Shown: positions 1-9,299 of the stretch, piece by piece | Position numbering within the stretch: the first letter of the stretch is position 1 | Layout: the number at the start of each line of letters is the position of its first letter | Assembly (NCBI RefSeq): GCF_001443605.1 | Contig: NZ_CP013118.1 | Location: 3,869,001-3,933,000, forward strand | Direction of reading: 5' to 3' | DNA length: 64,000 bases | From: Salinivirga cyanobacteriivorans | GTDB taxonomy: Bacteria > Bacteroidota > Bacteroidia > Bacteroidales > Salinivirgaceae | Position numbers and translations under genes: made by a program | The notes under the pieces: model-generated | What the model was told of the DNA's origin: nothing | Databases searched by the model: none | The model's input: only the letters and a program-made list of their open reading frames with translations

Positions 1-1
1 A

Positions 2-283
2 TTTTATCACCCATATTATAATGGAAGAGTCGTTGTGGATTTTAAAGGAAAACTTAAAAACAATTTATTGAGTTCAGAGGATTTTGGGCAAATTTTTGAA
101 ATAAATAATTCTGAAGAGCTAAAAAGTATAATACAATCGAAACAATTTCGAAAATTAGCTGACATGAAGCGCGATTTAATTGATGATTGTAAATATTGTG
201 AATATCGCTATTGCTGCATGAATTCAAATCTGCCTCGCCCAACTTCTACAGGTTTAAAACTTAGCAAACCATGTTTACAATAA
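2..283 (+). CDS. C-terminal part of a SPASM-domain peptide maturase (grasp-with-spasm type), 5' truncated by window edge
   Basis: The reading frame is open from the first bases of the window, so the true start lies upstream and only about 93 residues are seen. The visible part has a PYYNGRVVVDFKG stretch, then a cysteine cluster DDCKYCEYRYCC near the C-terminus. This matches the auxiliary iron-sulfur-binding tail of SPASM proteins, most like the maturases of grasp-with-spasm RiPP systems, which work with an ATP-grasp ligase on a small precursor peptide. It lies directly upstream of two surface proteins and a C39-peptidase exporter, which fits peptide maturation followed by leader cleavage and export. 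The radical-SAM half, the ligase and the precursor would be outside the window, so the assignment rests on the tail and the context. Confidence 0.6.
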   Translation, partial: FYHPYYNGRVVVDFKGKLKNNLLSSEDFGQIFEINNSEELKSIIQSKQFRKLADMKRDLIDDCKYCEYRYCCMNSNLPRPTSTGLKLSKPCLQ

Positions 284-288
284 AGCGC

Positions 289-2349
289 ATGAAATATTTT
301 TTACTTTTCTTTTTTATTCAGTCGATAACGTTCGCTCAATCATACAATAACATTCAAATCCTCGATGCTAGTAGTGGCAGCCCTTTGGCTTATGCTAGAA
401 TATACAATACCGAAACCGGTCGGGGATTCATAACCAACGAAGATGGGGTTTTTCGCAATGCTTTTAGCGATTCTACGAATGTCAAACCCATCGTACGTAT
501 TAGCTATATAGGTTACGAAACGGCGTTTTATAGTCCGGCAATGCTAACCTCTTTGAGCAGAATAATGCTGAAAACCAATACGTATTCACTGGCTGAGGTT
601 GTTGTAAGGCCCAAATCGTGGGCAATGGACTTTTTGCATGAGGTGATTAAACGACATAAAAAACTTCAAGTTAAGCCCACTCTTGCAAAAGCTTATTATT
701 CAAGCTACTCAACTATTGACAACCAACCGGTAGAAGTGCTTGAGCTTTTGGCAAACGGTGCAGCCGATCTTACAGAGGTTCAGGAATTGCGCTATAAATC
801 GGGGCGAATTGCTCATGCTCCTTTCAACAACACTTATTTCCTAAACCTTCAGCCACGAAAATATATTACATCGTTTAAGCCTTTCGATAATCAGCGAACA
901 ACTTTTCCTGCGACATTTACAGGTAATAATCGATTGGCAAACAACCTGTTTTACGATGTGACTTTTGTAAAGGAGGAGTATACTACCGATGATACATTAT
1001 ACCACTTTGAATGCAACTCAAAAAAAAGTTGGTTGATGCATGCTAAACTTATTGCCAGCAAGAAACATCGCTTGTTTCAATCGGTAAAATACAGCCATGA
1101 ACAAGTTCCCCCCGATTTATTTCAGCCAATTAATCCCACCGACAGAATTACGTCAGGTCAATTTAGCATTACTGCCACCTACGATTTAAAGATGAAAACG
1201 ATTAACTCCGTTTCATTGGGATATAACATTGATTATTTGTTTGCCAATGGAAAACAAAGTAAAATCAAAATGCAAGCAAATAACTTATTTTACGATTTCA
1301 ACATTACATTTATCGACATTTTAGGAATAAACACCAATGATATAAACGACTATGATTTGGTTTACAACATGCCGTATTTTGAACAATTGTGGCAACACGA
1401 AACACAAGGTATCAGTAAGCGTCAAGAAACCTACATTGATTTTTTTAAGAAAAACGGGAGCCTGGTTAATTACGGTACTTTACAAACATATTTAGAGACA
1501 TACATTGACCGGTTTCGTCGGTGGACTCCCCGACGCCTGCAATTTGAAGAACTCAATGCTGCCAGTTTGTATTGGTATAAAAAACATGAAAATGATCATT
1601 TGGATTATAATCCGGCGGAATTGATTCGCATTGAAGCACAAAATGTTTTTGATGTTGTAGAATTAAACGATACCGTGCTTTGGGATATGAAAACGATTAT
1701 TGACCTCAATGAATCGTTTTGCTTTTTAGTACCCGACACTTCCCTTTATGCTTATATGAATATTTATTTTGACTTATACAAAATCACAGAAAATGAATTA
1801 TCACGCGCAATATCACAATCAAAACAACCCCAATCCGTGGTAAATATAATCAAAACGATTGACCAAATGTCTAATAAACGATTAGCTGAATACATAAAAA
1901 ACGTCCGCCTAGGAGGAAACACAGGGGAATTAGCGCACTGGAACAAAATAATTGATAAAGAACTGAATATTAATAACATTGATTCTGCAAGGATATACTA
2001 TAATAATCGAAAGCAGGGAGATAGTATTGTATATAATCCTGTTGAAGGCAGCACAACTTTTATTCACGATTATTATGATAAATACTCAAAATCATCATTC
2101 TACAACAATGGAATAATTTTGACAAAAAGAGGTAAGATAGATGCAGCTATAGCTGCATTTACAAGATCAATTGATTCAGTCGAAAACGAACCTTATGCTT
2201 ACTACAATAGAGCTTTATTATACATTAAACAACAAGATACTACTTCTGCTTGTATCGATTTAAAAGAGGCCCTTAAACAAGGTGTTGCGGAATCTAAAAA
2301 TCTTATAAATAGGTATTGCCGCAAGTCAAAAAATGAAACTATTGAATAA
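289..2349 (+). CDS. Exported carboxypeptidase-regulatory-domain protein with C-terminal TPR
   Basis: The start at 289 gives a clean signal peptide (MKYFLLFFFIQSITFAQ); an upstream in-frame ATG at 271 would add six residues and overlap the previous stop. Residues about 20-110 form a CarboxypepD_reg-like beta-sandwich (DASSGSPLAYARIYN, ISYIGYETAFY, LAEVVVRP), the usual N-terminal module of Bacteroidota envelope proteins. The middle (about 110-560) is a long domain I do not recognise. The last 90 residues form a TPR pair (FYNNGIILTKRGKIDAAIAAFTRSID, AYYNRALLYIKQQDTTSACIDLKEAL). It starts 5 bases after the maturase stop and is followed 31 bases later by a protein of the same architecture. It is probably periplasmic or surface-exposed and part of the export locus; its exact role is unknown. 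Confidence 0.6.
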   Translation: MKYFLLFFFIQSITFAQSYNNIQILDASSGSPLAYARIYNTETGRGFITNEDGVFRNAFSDSTNVKPIVRISYIGYETAFYSPAMLTSLSRIMLKTNTYSLAEVVVRPKSWAMDFLHEVIKRHKKLQVKPTLAKAYYSSYSTIDNQPVEVLELLANGAADLTEVQELRYKSGRIAHAPFNNTYFLNLQPRKYITSFKPFDNQRTTFPATFTGNNRLANNLFYDVTFVKEEYTTDDTLYHFECNSKKSWLMHAKLIASKKHRLFQSVKYSHEQVPPDLFQPINPTDRITSGQFSITATYDLKMKTINSVSLGYNIDYLFANGKQSKIKMQANNLFYDFNITFIDILGINTNDINDYDLVYNMPYFEQLWQHETQGISKRQETYIDFFKKNGSLVNYGTLQTYLETYIDRFRRWTPRRLQFEELNAASLYWYKKHENDHLDYNPAELIRIEAQNVFDVVELNDTVLWDMKTIIDLNESFCFLVPDTSLYAYMNIYFDLYKITENELSRAISQSKQPQSVVNIIKTIDQMSNKRLAEYIKNVRLGGNTGELAHWNKIIDKELNINNIDSARIYYNNRKQGDSIVYNPVEGSTTFIHDYYDKYSKSSFYNNGIILTKRGKIDAAIAAFTRSIDSVENEPYAYYNRALLYIKQQDTTSACIDLKEALKQGVAESKNLINRYCRKSKNETIE

Positions 2350-2380
2350 CTTTGAATTATGAAAAAAATAAAATAGTAAT

Positions 2381-4411
2381 ATGATGCGAGGTATTATACT
2401 GTTTTTGCTTAGTTTACTCACAGGCATCTTGCATTCGCAAAATATTGACATACAAATCGTCAACAAGAATAAGCAAACCCCCATCTCGTTTGTGTCTATA
2501 ATTGCTAATAATAAACTATTTATTACAAATGAAAAAGGCCGTGTTGGATTGCCAATCTCCAAAAATCAAATAATCAAAATTCAACACGTTTCTTATAAAA
2601 CAAAAACAATAATTAGCGATAGTCTAAAGCATAATACCACAATTGAATTAGAACTAAAAGACTATACCTTGCCCGAAGTATCGGTTACCCCCATTGATTC
2701 GAAGTATTACATAAAACTTCTGGCTGAAATTGTGGATAAATACAGAAAGAAGATAAACCCAAACAAACTGAATTATGTCTATTATCTGGAGGCCAAAGAT
2801 GTGGTCTATAAAGAAAAAATTAAGGCCTTACTCAATGTGAATTACTCACCGGGTAAGGGTTTCCGTTTACCAAATAATTACCTTATTGCAGGCGATTTTT
2901 GGTTTATGAATGAAAATCCTTTTTTCAATATAAATACGGAGTCCTTTTTGTTGAATTACGACCCATTTGCAATAAAACAACCCGTTGCTAATAGTTATAT
3001 GTTTACAAACCAGCGAAGAATAAAATCACTTAAACGGCATTTATTTAATATTTCGGCTGTCAACGATAGTTTAATAAAATATGTTTTTAATCGTGAAGAG
3101 AGTGATTTTGTGCAAGAGGTTATTGTTAATCGTCGTTCTAACAAAATTGACGGGGTTTATTTTAAGGACAAAGATATAAATGCATTCACAAACATTAAAA
3201 ACACAAACAGTATTGCAATTTCAAATTTAGAATTACAGTATTCATACCAAAACACCGAGGCTATTCCATCATCCATTACATACAATCTGGAATTTACCTA
3301 TGGCGATGCCTCGCATCAGGTAAGAGGTTTTTTTAAGCGAGATGAAACTCCCACAGAGAATGTCCAAAGCTTATATTTAGGCCCAGATTTGCCACCCAAT
3401 ATATATCAAAGCATTATGCTTAATGAAGCAAAGCCTGATTACATTGACTCCGTTTTTGCAGATTATACCTACACGGGATTTGAGCTAAGTAAAACGCATG
3501 GTTTGCAACGCAAGAATATAGGTATTACAAAAAATGCCTTGAGCGTTTTTGAAAATCAAGAGGGGCTGGCTGTTTGGAACGAAAACGGAATAGCCGATAA
3601 CGAATATAGCTTTGAAGTGGTTGATAATCAATTGTATCGAGAGGGTAGTAGCCTGAAAGTTCATCAATCTAAATTAGGTTTTATCTGGACTTTTAACTTC
3701 GAAAAAACAGACGGACAATGGTCTGCCACTTCGTATCGAACCATTATGGATAATCGGAACACTGTTTTCTATTTTCGGCATACCGATGCATTGAATAGTA
3801 CTTTTAATGTAAACCTCGTTTTTGATTTTATCGAATCACAACGGCGGAAATGCCTCGACTCGCTCATGAATACGAAGGGGTTGTCGCTAAACGATACAAA
3901 AATTTTTGTTCAGAAATGCTACAACGAAACCATTTCGAAGGCAACTGCCATTTGCGATAAAATTGTACGCAATGAATTTAATCTGGAGAATCAGTTGAAA
4001 TTAAATGCTGAAATATACAATCATTTAGAAATTGACCGATTCGAAGCTTTGGCCGAAAACCTTATAACAGATGAAGAATCATTTAAGATTTTTTACAACT
4101 ATTTGCAAATATCTTATGATTATTTGAATAGCAAATCTTTTTTTCAAAAATTCGATGCGGTGACGCAATACATTCGGCACAGCAAGAAAATAATTTCAAT
4201 TATCCTCAAAAACAGCTCCATAGCAAATAAATATGTTGGAGCAATGAATATTTCTTTAGCGCATGCGTATTTTATTTCAGGAGATTCTAAATTGGCGTGT
4301 GAATGTCTTCGTAAGGCCAAAAGCTACTGGCCAGCTGGGTATAGCGAGGCAAAAAAGCGAGTAGCTTTTTTTAATGAAAAATCAATTCAAAACTGTTTTT
4401 CAAAAGAATGA
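2381..4411 (+). CDS. Exported carboxypeptidase-regulatory-domain protein, paralogue of the upstream gene
   Basis: A 676-residue protein with a signal peptide (MMRGIILFLLSLLTGILHSQ) and an N-terminal carboxypeptidase-regulatory-like beta-sandwich (NKNKQTPISFVSII, ITNEKGRVGLPI, HVSYKTKTII, LPEVSVTP). A long middle region follows, then a helical C-terminus with a TPR-like pair (AYFISGDSKLACECLRKAKSYWP). Overall layout resembles the preceding gene, which suggests a tandem duplication with strong divergence. Its stop overlaps the start of the C39 exporter gene by four bases (ATGA), so the two are translationally coupled. This ties it to peptide export more firmly than its sequence does. I do not recognise a catalytic motif. 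Confidence 0.6.
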   Translation: MMRGIILFLLSLLTGILHSQNIDIQIVNKNKQTPISFVSIIANNKLFITNEKGRVGLPISKNQIIKIQHVSYKTKTIISDSLKHNTTIELELKDYTLPEVSVTPIDSKYYIKLLAEIVDKYRKKINPNKLNYVYYLEAKDVVYKEKIKALLNVNYSPGKGFRLPNNYLIAGDFWFMNENPFFNINTESFLLNYDPFAIKQPVANSYMFTNQRRIKSLKRHLFNISAVNDSLIKYVFNREESDFVQEVIVNRRSNKIDGVYFKDKDINAFTNIKNTNSIAISNLELQYSYQNTEAIPSSITYNLEFTYGDASHQVRGFFKRDETPTENVQSLYLGPDLPPNIYQSIMLNEAKPDYIDSVFADYTYTGFELSKTHGLQRKNIGITKNALSVFENQEGLAVWNENGIADNEYSFEVVDNQLYREGSSLKVHQSKLGFIWTFNFEKTDGQWSATSYRTIMDNRNTVFYFRHTDALNSTFNVNLVFDFIESQRRKCLDSLMNTKGLSLNDTKIFVQKCYNETISKATAICDKIVRNEFNLENQLKLNAEIYNHLEIDRFEALAENLITDEESFKIFYNYLQISYDYLNSKSFFQKFDAVTQYIRHSKKIISIILKNSSIANKYVGAMNISLAHAYFISGDSKLACECLRKAKSYWPAGYSEAKKRVAFFNEKSIQNCFSKE

Positions 4412-6588
4412 TATTCTACACCCAACCCGATGCAATGGATTGTGGCCCGACTTGCTTGCGTATGGTGGCGGCATATTACGGCAAACACTATAGTTTGCCT
4501 TCTCTTAGAGCAAAGAGCCATATTACACGAGAAGGTGTAAGTTTACTTGGAATTAGCGACGCGGCTGAAGCCATTGGGTTTCGTACAATGGGTGTAAAGG
4601 TTTCATTCGATAAGTTAAAAAAAGAAAATCCACTACCTTGCATTGCTCATTGGCGTGAAAACCATTTCGTGGTAGTTTATAAAATTTCTGGTGGAAAAGT
4701 ATTTGTTGCTGATCCGGGAAGTGGAAAAATTACATACACAGAAGAGGAATTTAAGCAACACTGGGCAAAAACAATAGTGAATGGTGAACTTAATGGTATT
4801 TGTTTATTATTAGAACCCACTCCCACTTTTTATGAGACTGAGGATGAGAAATCGAATCGGACAAAATTTAGTTTCCTTTTAAAATACCTACGGCCACACC
4901 GTAAATTTCTCTATCAGGTAGTACTAGCAATGTTAGTGGGTAGTTTACTGCAACTGATTTTACCATTCCTTACCCAAAGTGTGGTTGATGTGGGTATTGC
5001 TAATCAGGATATCGACTTTATTTATTTAGTACTTATTGCTCAAATGGTACTATTCGTTAGCCAAATGTCAGTTAATTTTATCCGTTCATGGATACTACTG
5101 CATGTAAGCACGCGAATAAATATATCCCTTATCTCTGACTTTCTTATAAAATTGATGAAACTCCCTATTGGTTTTTTTGATACCAAAATGATTGGGGATA
5201 TCATGCAGCGTATTGGTGATCATCGCAGAATTGAAGAGTTTCTAACATCTCAAACATTAAGTACATTATTTTCATTTATAAACATTCTCATTTTTGGAGC
5301 AGTACTTGCCTATTATGATTGGACAATTTTCTGGGTATTTGTTGTAGGTACAATTTTGTATATAGGGTGGATTTTGATTTTTATGAAGCGGAGACGTGAG
5401 CTAGATTACAAACGCTTCCAACAGGCTTCAGATAACCAAAGCAATTTATATCAGCTGATTACCGGAATGCAGGAAATCAAACTTAACAATTGCGAGAAAC
5501 AGAAACGTTGGGACTGGGAGCGCATTCAGGCTAAGTTATTCAAGGTAAGCATCAAAGGACTAGCATTGAGTCAATATCAGCAGGTGGGTAGCATATTTTT
5601 TAGCGAAGGTAAAAACATTTTGATTACAGTAATTGCAGCCTCCGCTGTTATTAAAGGAGATATGACATTGGGAATGATGTTAGCTGTCCAATACATTCTA
5701 GGGCAATTAAACAATCCTGTTAGTCAGCTTATTGGTTTTGTTCAAAGCTTACAGGATGCTAAAATTAGTTTGGAGCGTCTGGGGGAAATTCATGAAAAAG
5801 ATGATGAAGAACAGCCGGATGAACCAAAAATTACAATGCTTCCTGAAAAACGGGATATTGTAATTGAAAATTTAATGTTTCAGTATGAAGGCCCGCATTC
5901 TCCAAAGGTGTTGGAAGATATTAACTTAAATGTATTTGAGAAGAAAGTAACAGCGATTGTTGGCGCTAGTGGAAGTGGAAAAACTACTTTAATTAAACTG
6001 ATGCTTGGATTTTATGAGCCAATTGATGGAAATATTAAACTAGGAGAATCGCAGCTCAACAATATTAGCAGCCGTTTATGGCGGGAAAAATGTGGTGTAG
6101 TAATGCAGGATGGCTATATTTTTTCAGATACCATTGCCAATAATATTGCTGTTAGCGATGAGTCTGTGGATAAAGAAAAGCTAAGCCATGCCGTTAAGGT
6201 GGCCAACATTAAAGAATTTATTGAGCGTTTACCACTTGGTTATAATACCAAAATTGGACAGGAAGGAATGGGAATTAGCCAGGGGCAACGTCAACGTATG
6301 CTTATAGCTCGCGCCGTTTATAAAAACCCAGAATTCATTTTCTTTGATGAAGCCACCAATGCGCTCGATGCCAATAATGAAAAAGTAATCATGGAGAATC
6401 TCGATGAGTTTTTTCAGGGCAGAACAGTTGTAGTAGTGGCTCACCGCTTAAGTACTGTTAAAAATGCAGATCAAATTATGGTGTTGGACAAAGGCAAAAT
6501 GGTTGAGTTGGGAACTCATAAGGAGTTAGTAAAGAAAAAAGGGTATTATTATGAGTTAGTTAAAAATCAGTTGGAATTAGGAAATTGA
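4408..6588 (+). CDS. Peptidase-containing ABC transporter (C39 peptidase + membrane + ATPase)
   Basis: A 726-residue bacteriocin/RiPP exporter that cleaves a leader peptide and pumps the product across the inner membrane. Residues 1-140 are a C39 cysteine protease with the expected triad: Cys12 in DCGPTC, His86 in HWRENHFVVVY, Asp102 in ADPG. Residues about 165-440 hold the membrane domain. The ATPase domain has Walker A GASGSGKTT at 519-527, the signature ISQGQRQRM and Walker B FIFFDEA with Asp647, followed by the H-loop VVVAHRLST. All key residues are present, so the exporter should be active. It overlaps the upstream gene by four bases and is followed by an HlyD adaptor. Substrates of such exporters usually have a double-glycine leader; none is encoded in the visible part. 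Confidence 0.93.
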   Translation: MIFYTQPDAMDCGPTCLRMVAAYYGKHYSLPSLRAKSHITREGVSLLGISDAAEAIGFRTMGVKVSFDKLKKENPLPCIAHWRENHFVVVYKISGGKVFVADPGSGKITYTEEEFKQHWAKTIVNGELNGICLLLEPTPTFYETEDEKSNRTKFSFLLKYLRPHRKFLYQVVLAMLVGSLLQLILPFLTQSVVDVGIANQDIDFIYLVLIAQMVLFVSQMSVNFIRSWILLHVSTRINISLISDFLIKLMKLPIGFFDTKMIGDIMQRIGDHRRIEEFLTSQTLSTLFSFINILIFGAVLAYYDWTIFWVFVVGTILYIGWILIFMKRRRELDYKRFQQASDNQSNLYQLITGMQEIKLNNCEKQKRWDWERIQAKLFKVSIKGLALSQYQQVGSIFFSEGKNILITVIAASAVIKGDMTLGMMLAVQYILGQLNNPVSQLIGFVQSLQDAKISLERLGEIHEKDDEEQPDEPKITMLPEKRDIVIENLMFQYEGPHSPKVLEDINLNVFEKKVTAIVGASGSGKTTLIKLMLGFYEPIDGNIKLGESQLNNISSRLWREKCGVVMQDGYIFSDTIANNIAVSDESVDKEKLSHAVKVANIKEFIERLPLGYNTKIGQEGMGISQGQRQRMLIARAVYKNPEFIFFDEATNALDANNEKVIMENLDEFFQGRTVVVVAHRLSTVKNADQIMVLDKGKMVELGTHKELVKKKGYYYELVKNQLELGN

Positions 6589-6639
6589 TCTTTGATCTAA
6601 GATCTTGGATCAGAGATTATTTAATACATTACAGAAAAA

Positions 6640-7959
6640 ATGCCAGATAGTCCGAAATTAAACAACAATATAGAATTACGTTCAGAGGAAGTTCAGGAAA
6701 TTTTAGGACATATTCCGCCCTGGATAGTGAGATGGGGAATTACTACTTTTTTTATTATTCTCATTTCCCTATTTATAGGAAGTGCCTTTTTCGCCTACCC
6801 TGATGTGGTTGCGGGAGAAATAGAGATTTTGTCAGAAAATCCACCAATTGAAATTAAGAGCAAAGTAAGTGGTTATGTAGATAGTTTGTTAGTTGCAGAC
6901 AATGCAAATGTTTCAGATAATCAGGTAATTGCCATACTTCAGAACCCAGCTTCGTATAAAAATGTAATTGAGGCAAAGATATACCTTAATAAGGTTGCAC
7001 AGCACTTATCTTTTCATTCATTAAAACTAATTCCAATTCCAGAAAGAAGTTTTGCCCTTGGCTCAATGCAAAATCAGTGGTCATCTTTTATATCCAGTTT
7101 ATATAATTATGAACAATTCATTTTGGAGCATTATTACGACAAAAAAACTAAACACTTAACACAAAAAATTGAACAGCAAGAACTGCTAATTAAGAGTCAG
7201 GCAAAACAAATTGAATTGGAAAAGAAAAGCTTAAAATTGAGCAAATCTCAATTTAGCAAAGATAGTATGCTTTTCTCAAAGGAAGTTATTGCAGAAGCTG
7301 AGTTTGACAAATCAAAACAAACGCTCATTGCTAAAAAACAATCCTTAGAGAATCAACAATCAGCAATGACCAATGCCAGATTGCAATTAACTTCATATTA
7401 TGATCAACTAATTGACTATTCCAGTCAGGATAAAAACAAGAAAGATCAACTTTTAGTAAGCATAAGGGAGAATATTCAAATTTTAAAAGCTCAAATCGAA
7501 GGTTGGGAAGAGAATTATTTAATAAAGTCCACAAAAAAAGGAAAAGTTAGTTTTACAGGTATCTGGTCAGCAAAACAACCCGTTCAAACCGGAGAAACCG
7601 TTTGTACGATAATACCGGAACAAACAGGACAAATTTTGGGTCGAATAAAACTAAATACCCAAGGTGCAGGTAAAGTTGAACCCGGTCAAAAAGTAAACAT
7701 AAAACTATCGGATTATCCTTATATGGAATATGGCGTATTGCAGGGAAAAGTAAAAGATATCGCCAAAGTACCTGTGCAAACCACTGAAGGATATTATTAC
7801 TGGGCTTACGTTAGTATTGAAAAACCTTTAAGAACAACCTATAATAAGCACATCGATTTTAGGCAAAAAATGCCCGGGACAGCTGAGATTGTCACAAAAG
7901 ATTTATCAGTTTTAGACAGATTTTTACAACCGATTATGCACGCAATTAAAAATAAATAA
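6640..7959 (+). CDS. HlyD-family periplasmic adaptor of the C39 exporter
   Basis: A 439-residue membrane-fusion protein that would link the ABC exporter to an outer-membrane channel. It has a short cytoplasmic N-terminus, one membrane segment at about residues 32-53 (WGITTFFIILISLFIGSAFF), then a split lipoyl/barrel region (EIKSKVSGYVDSLLVADNANVSDNQVIAILQNP). A long coiled-coil hairpin follows at about 180-290, and the returning barrel (GKVSFTGIWSAKQPVQTGETVCTIIP) ends in a beta domain. The gene starts 51 bases after the ABC transporter stop and closes the operon: a good hairpin terminator follows at 8011-8039. No TolC-like gene is next to it. Confidence 0.9.
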   Translation: MPDSPKLNNNIELRSEEVQEILGHIPPWIVRWGITTFFIILISLFIGSAFFAYPDVVAGEIEILSENPPIEIKSKVSGYVDSLLVADNANVSDNQVIAILQNPASYKNVIEAKIYLNKVAQHLSFHSLKLIPIPERSFALGSMQNQWSSFISSLYNYEQFILEHYYDKKTKHLTQKIEQQELLIKSQAKQIELEKKSLKLSKSQFSKDSMLFSKEVIAEAEFDKSKQTLIAKKQSLENQQSAMTNARLQLTSYYDQLIDYSSQDKNKKDQLLVSIRENIQILKAQIEGWEENYLIKSTKKGKVSFTGIWSAKQPVQTGETVCTIIPEQTGQILGRIKLNTQGAGKVEPGQKVNIKLSDYPYMEYGVLQGKVKDIAKVPVQTTEGYYYWAYVSIEKPLRTTYNKHIDFRQKMPGTAEIVTKDLSVLDRFLQPIMHAIKNK

Positions 7960-8010
7960 GTACACAAGGATTTTTTCAATGGAATTTTTTTCCATGTTCT
8001 GTTTGCAAGA

Positions 8011-8039
8011 GGCTCATTTCATAGATTTGAGCCTTTTTT
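8011..8039 (+). terminator. Intrinsic terminator of the peptide-export operon
   Basis: Six-base stem GGCTCA / TGAGCC with an 11-base loop, followed directly by six T. It lies about 50 bases after the HlyD stop and marks the end of the ordinary operon before the accessory array. Confidence 0.75.
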
Positions 8040-8240
8040 GGACAGCATATGATATTGTGGACTTATAGCCTTTTGGTTAACCGATTGATTTAAAATGACA
8101 TATAAACGACTTGACATTTTACGATTTTATTCCGACTTGTCAACTAACGACCTGACTTTTAGGAATATTTGAAGCAAACCAAGTTGATTGAAATGGACTG
8201 ATAATTTAATATGATTAAGATGAAAGATTAATAAATACGC

Positions 8241-8424
8241 GCTCTAACAAAGGCGAGAGGGAAAAGGGCGCTTCAGATAAATTTAAAGTTTCCGTAGATA
8301 TTTTTACCCCGCCAAACAACGATTTGACTTAAAATTTTGTAACATTGTAAATCGTAATTTGGCTCTGTGGAGTTTGAGCGGTTTATATAAGCAAACCCTT
8401 CTCCCTCTAGCCAAACCGTTGTAC
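8241..8424 (+). repeat. attC-like palindrome 1 (left edge of array)
   Basis: Outer arms are at 8241-8268 (GCTCTAACAAAGGCGAGAGG and on) and 8396-8424 (ends ACCGTTGTAC). The inner stem GGCGAGAGGGAAAAGGG pairs with CCCTTCTCCCTCTAGCC with two mismatches over 17. A second inner hairpin (GCCAAAC ... TTTGGC) lies in the loop, as in palindromes 2 and 7. Its 5' arm has no matching partner upstream, so the unit it once closed is lost or lies elsewhere. The rest of the 7960-8514 gap holds the export-operon terminator and the toxin-antitoxin operator. Confidence 0.75.
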
Positions 8425-8444
8425 ACAATGCAAAATGCAACCTT

Positions 8445-8499
8445 GTACGGAAATTATCCGTATAATAAACTGTAAGTACAGAAATTATCCGTATGTTTG
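8445..8499 (+). promoter_or_regulatory. Tandem operator and promoter of the DUF1778/GNAT operon
   Basis: Two 19-base direct repeats, 8445-8463 and 8476-8494, differ at one base and lie 31 bases apart, about three helical turns. Each contains the inverted repeat ACGGA-N5-TCCGT or its near copy. The second overlaps a TATGTTTG box (8492-8499) that fits the Bacteroidota TAnnTTTG consensus, 15 bases before the antitoxin ATG. This suits cooperative autorepression by a ribbon-helix-helix antitoxin. Confidence 0.7.
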
Positions 8500-8514
8500 T
8501 AAAAATATTGAATT

Positions 8515-8799
8515 ATGGGAGCGTTAAATCAAGAAAAAGCAAGGTTTGATACAAGACTATCTAAGGAGCAAAAGCAATTTTTCGAAAGAGCTGCTTTCTT
8601 GGGTGGATATCGAACTCTAACAGATTTTATTATTGCAACAGTCCAAAGCAAAGCGAAAGAGATTATTGAGGAAAGAGAAAAAACTATAGCTTCTCAGAGA
8701 GATAAAGAAGTATTCTTTGATGCTTTAGTTAATCCTCCAAAACCAAATAAGAATTTACTTGCTGCTAAGGAGGCATATAATAAATTACTTTCCAAATGA
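8515..8799 (+). CDS. DUF1778-family antitoxin (ribbon-helix-helix)
   Basis: A 94-residue protein that starts with a strand-helix-helix typical of DUF1778/TacA antitoxins (ARFDTRLSKEQKQFFERAAFLGGYRTLTDFIIATVQSKAKEII), which bind DNA as a dimer. The C-terminal tail (VFFDALVNPPKPNKNLLAAKEAYNKLL) is the usual toxin-wrapping segment; the FxDALVNPPKPN motif is common in the family. It overlaps the GNAT toxin gene by four bases (ATGA), the standard antitoxin-first layout. The tandem operator at 8445-8494 suggests it represses its own promoter. Together with the toxin it is the only content of the first cassette. Confidence 0.9.
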   Translation: MGALNQEKARFDTRLSKEQKQFFERAAFLGGYRTLTDFIIATVQSKAKEIIEEREKTIASQRDKEVFFDALVNPPKPNKNLLAAKEAYNKLLSK

Positions 8800-9299
8800 C
8801 CTATGTAATTATTCCACTTGATTCTAAACGTGATAGAAAGGATTTCGAATGTGGTAAAGGTTTACTAGACAATTATTTTCATAAACAAGTAAGCCAAGAT
8901 GTAAAAAGAAAGCTATCAGTATGTTTTACTATAATTGACGAAGATTCAGATAGTATTGCAGGTTATTATACGCTATCCAGTAACAGTATCTCAAACAGCG
9001 TGATTCCTGAATCATATAGAAAGAAACTTCCTAACTCATATTCATCGATACCAACTATGCTTATAGGAAGATTAGGGATTGATAAGAATTTTCAAAGGAA
9101 AGGGATTGGAAAGTTACTCTTAATTGATGCTTTAAAAAGATGCTTTGATACATCCGATACTATTGGTGCTTTCGCTGTTATTGTTGACCCATTGGATACT
9201 GAAGCCGAAAATTTTTATGGTAAATATGGATTTATTAAACTACCAGATAGTGGAAAAATGTTTTTACCAATGAAAACAATAAAATCATTATTTGAATAA
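8796..9299 (+). CDS. GNAT-family toxin (TacT/AtaT-like acetyltransferase)
   Basis: A 167-residue GNAT protein. Toxins of this group acetylate the amino group of charged aminoacyl-tRNA and stop translation. The N-terminus (IIPLDSKRDRKDFECGKGLLDNYFHKQVSQD) carries the F-x-CG-x-x-LDxY(F/L) signature of TacT-like toxins. The acetyl-CoA-binding motif A is QRKGIGKLLL (100-109), and the catalytic tyrosine of the FYxxxGF motif is Tyr141. All key residues are intact, so the toxin should be active. It starts inside the antitoxin stop. Its TAA is followed directly, with no spare base, by the 5' arm of palindrome 2, so gene and site form one compact unit. Confidence 0.9.
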   Translation: MTYVIIPLDSKRDRKDFECGKGLLDNYFHKQVSQDVKRKLSVCFTIIDEDSDSIAGYYTLSSNSISNSVIPESYRKKLPNSYSSIPTMLIGRLGIDKNFQRKGIGKLLLIDALKRCFDTSDTIGAFAVIVDPLDTEAENFYGKYGFIKLPDSGKMFLPMKTIKSLFE

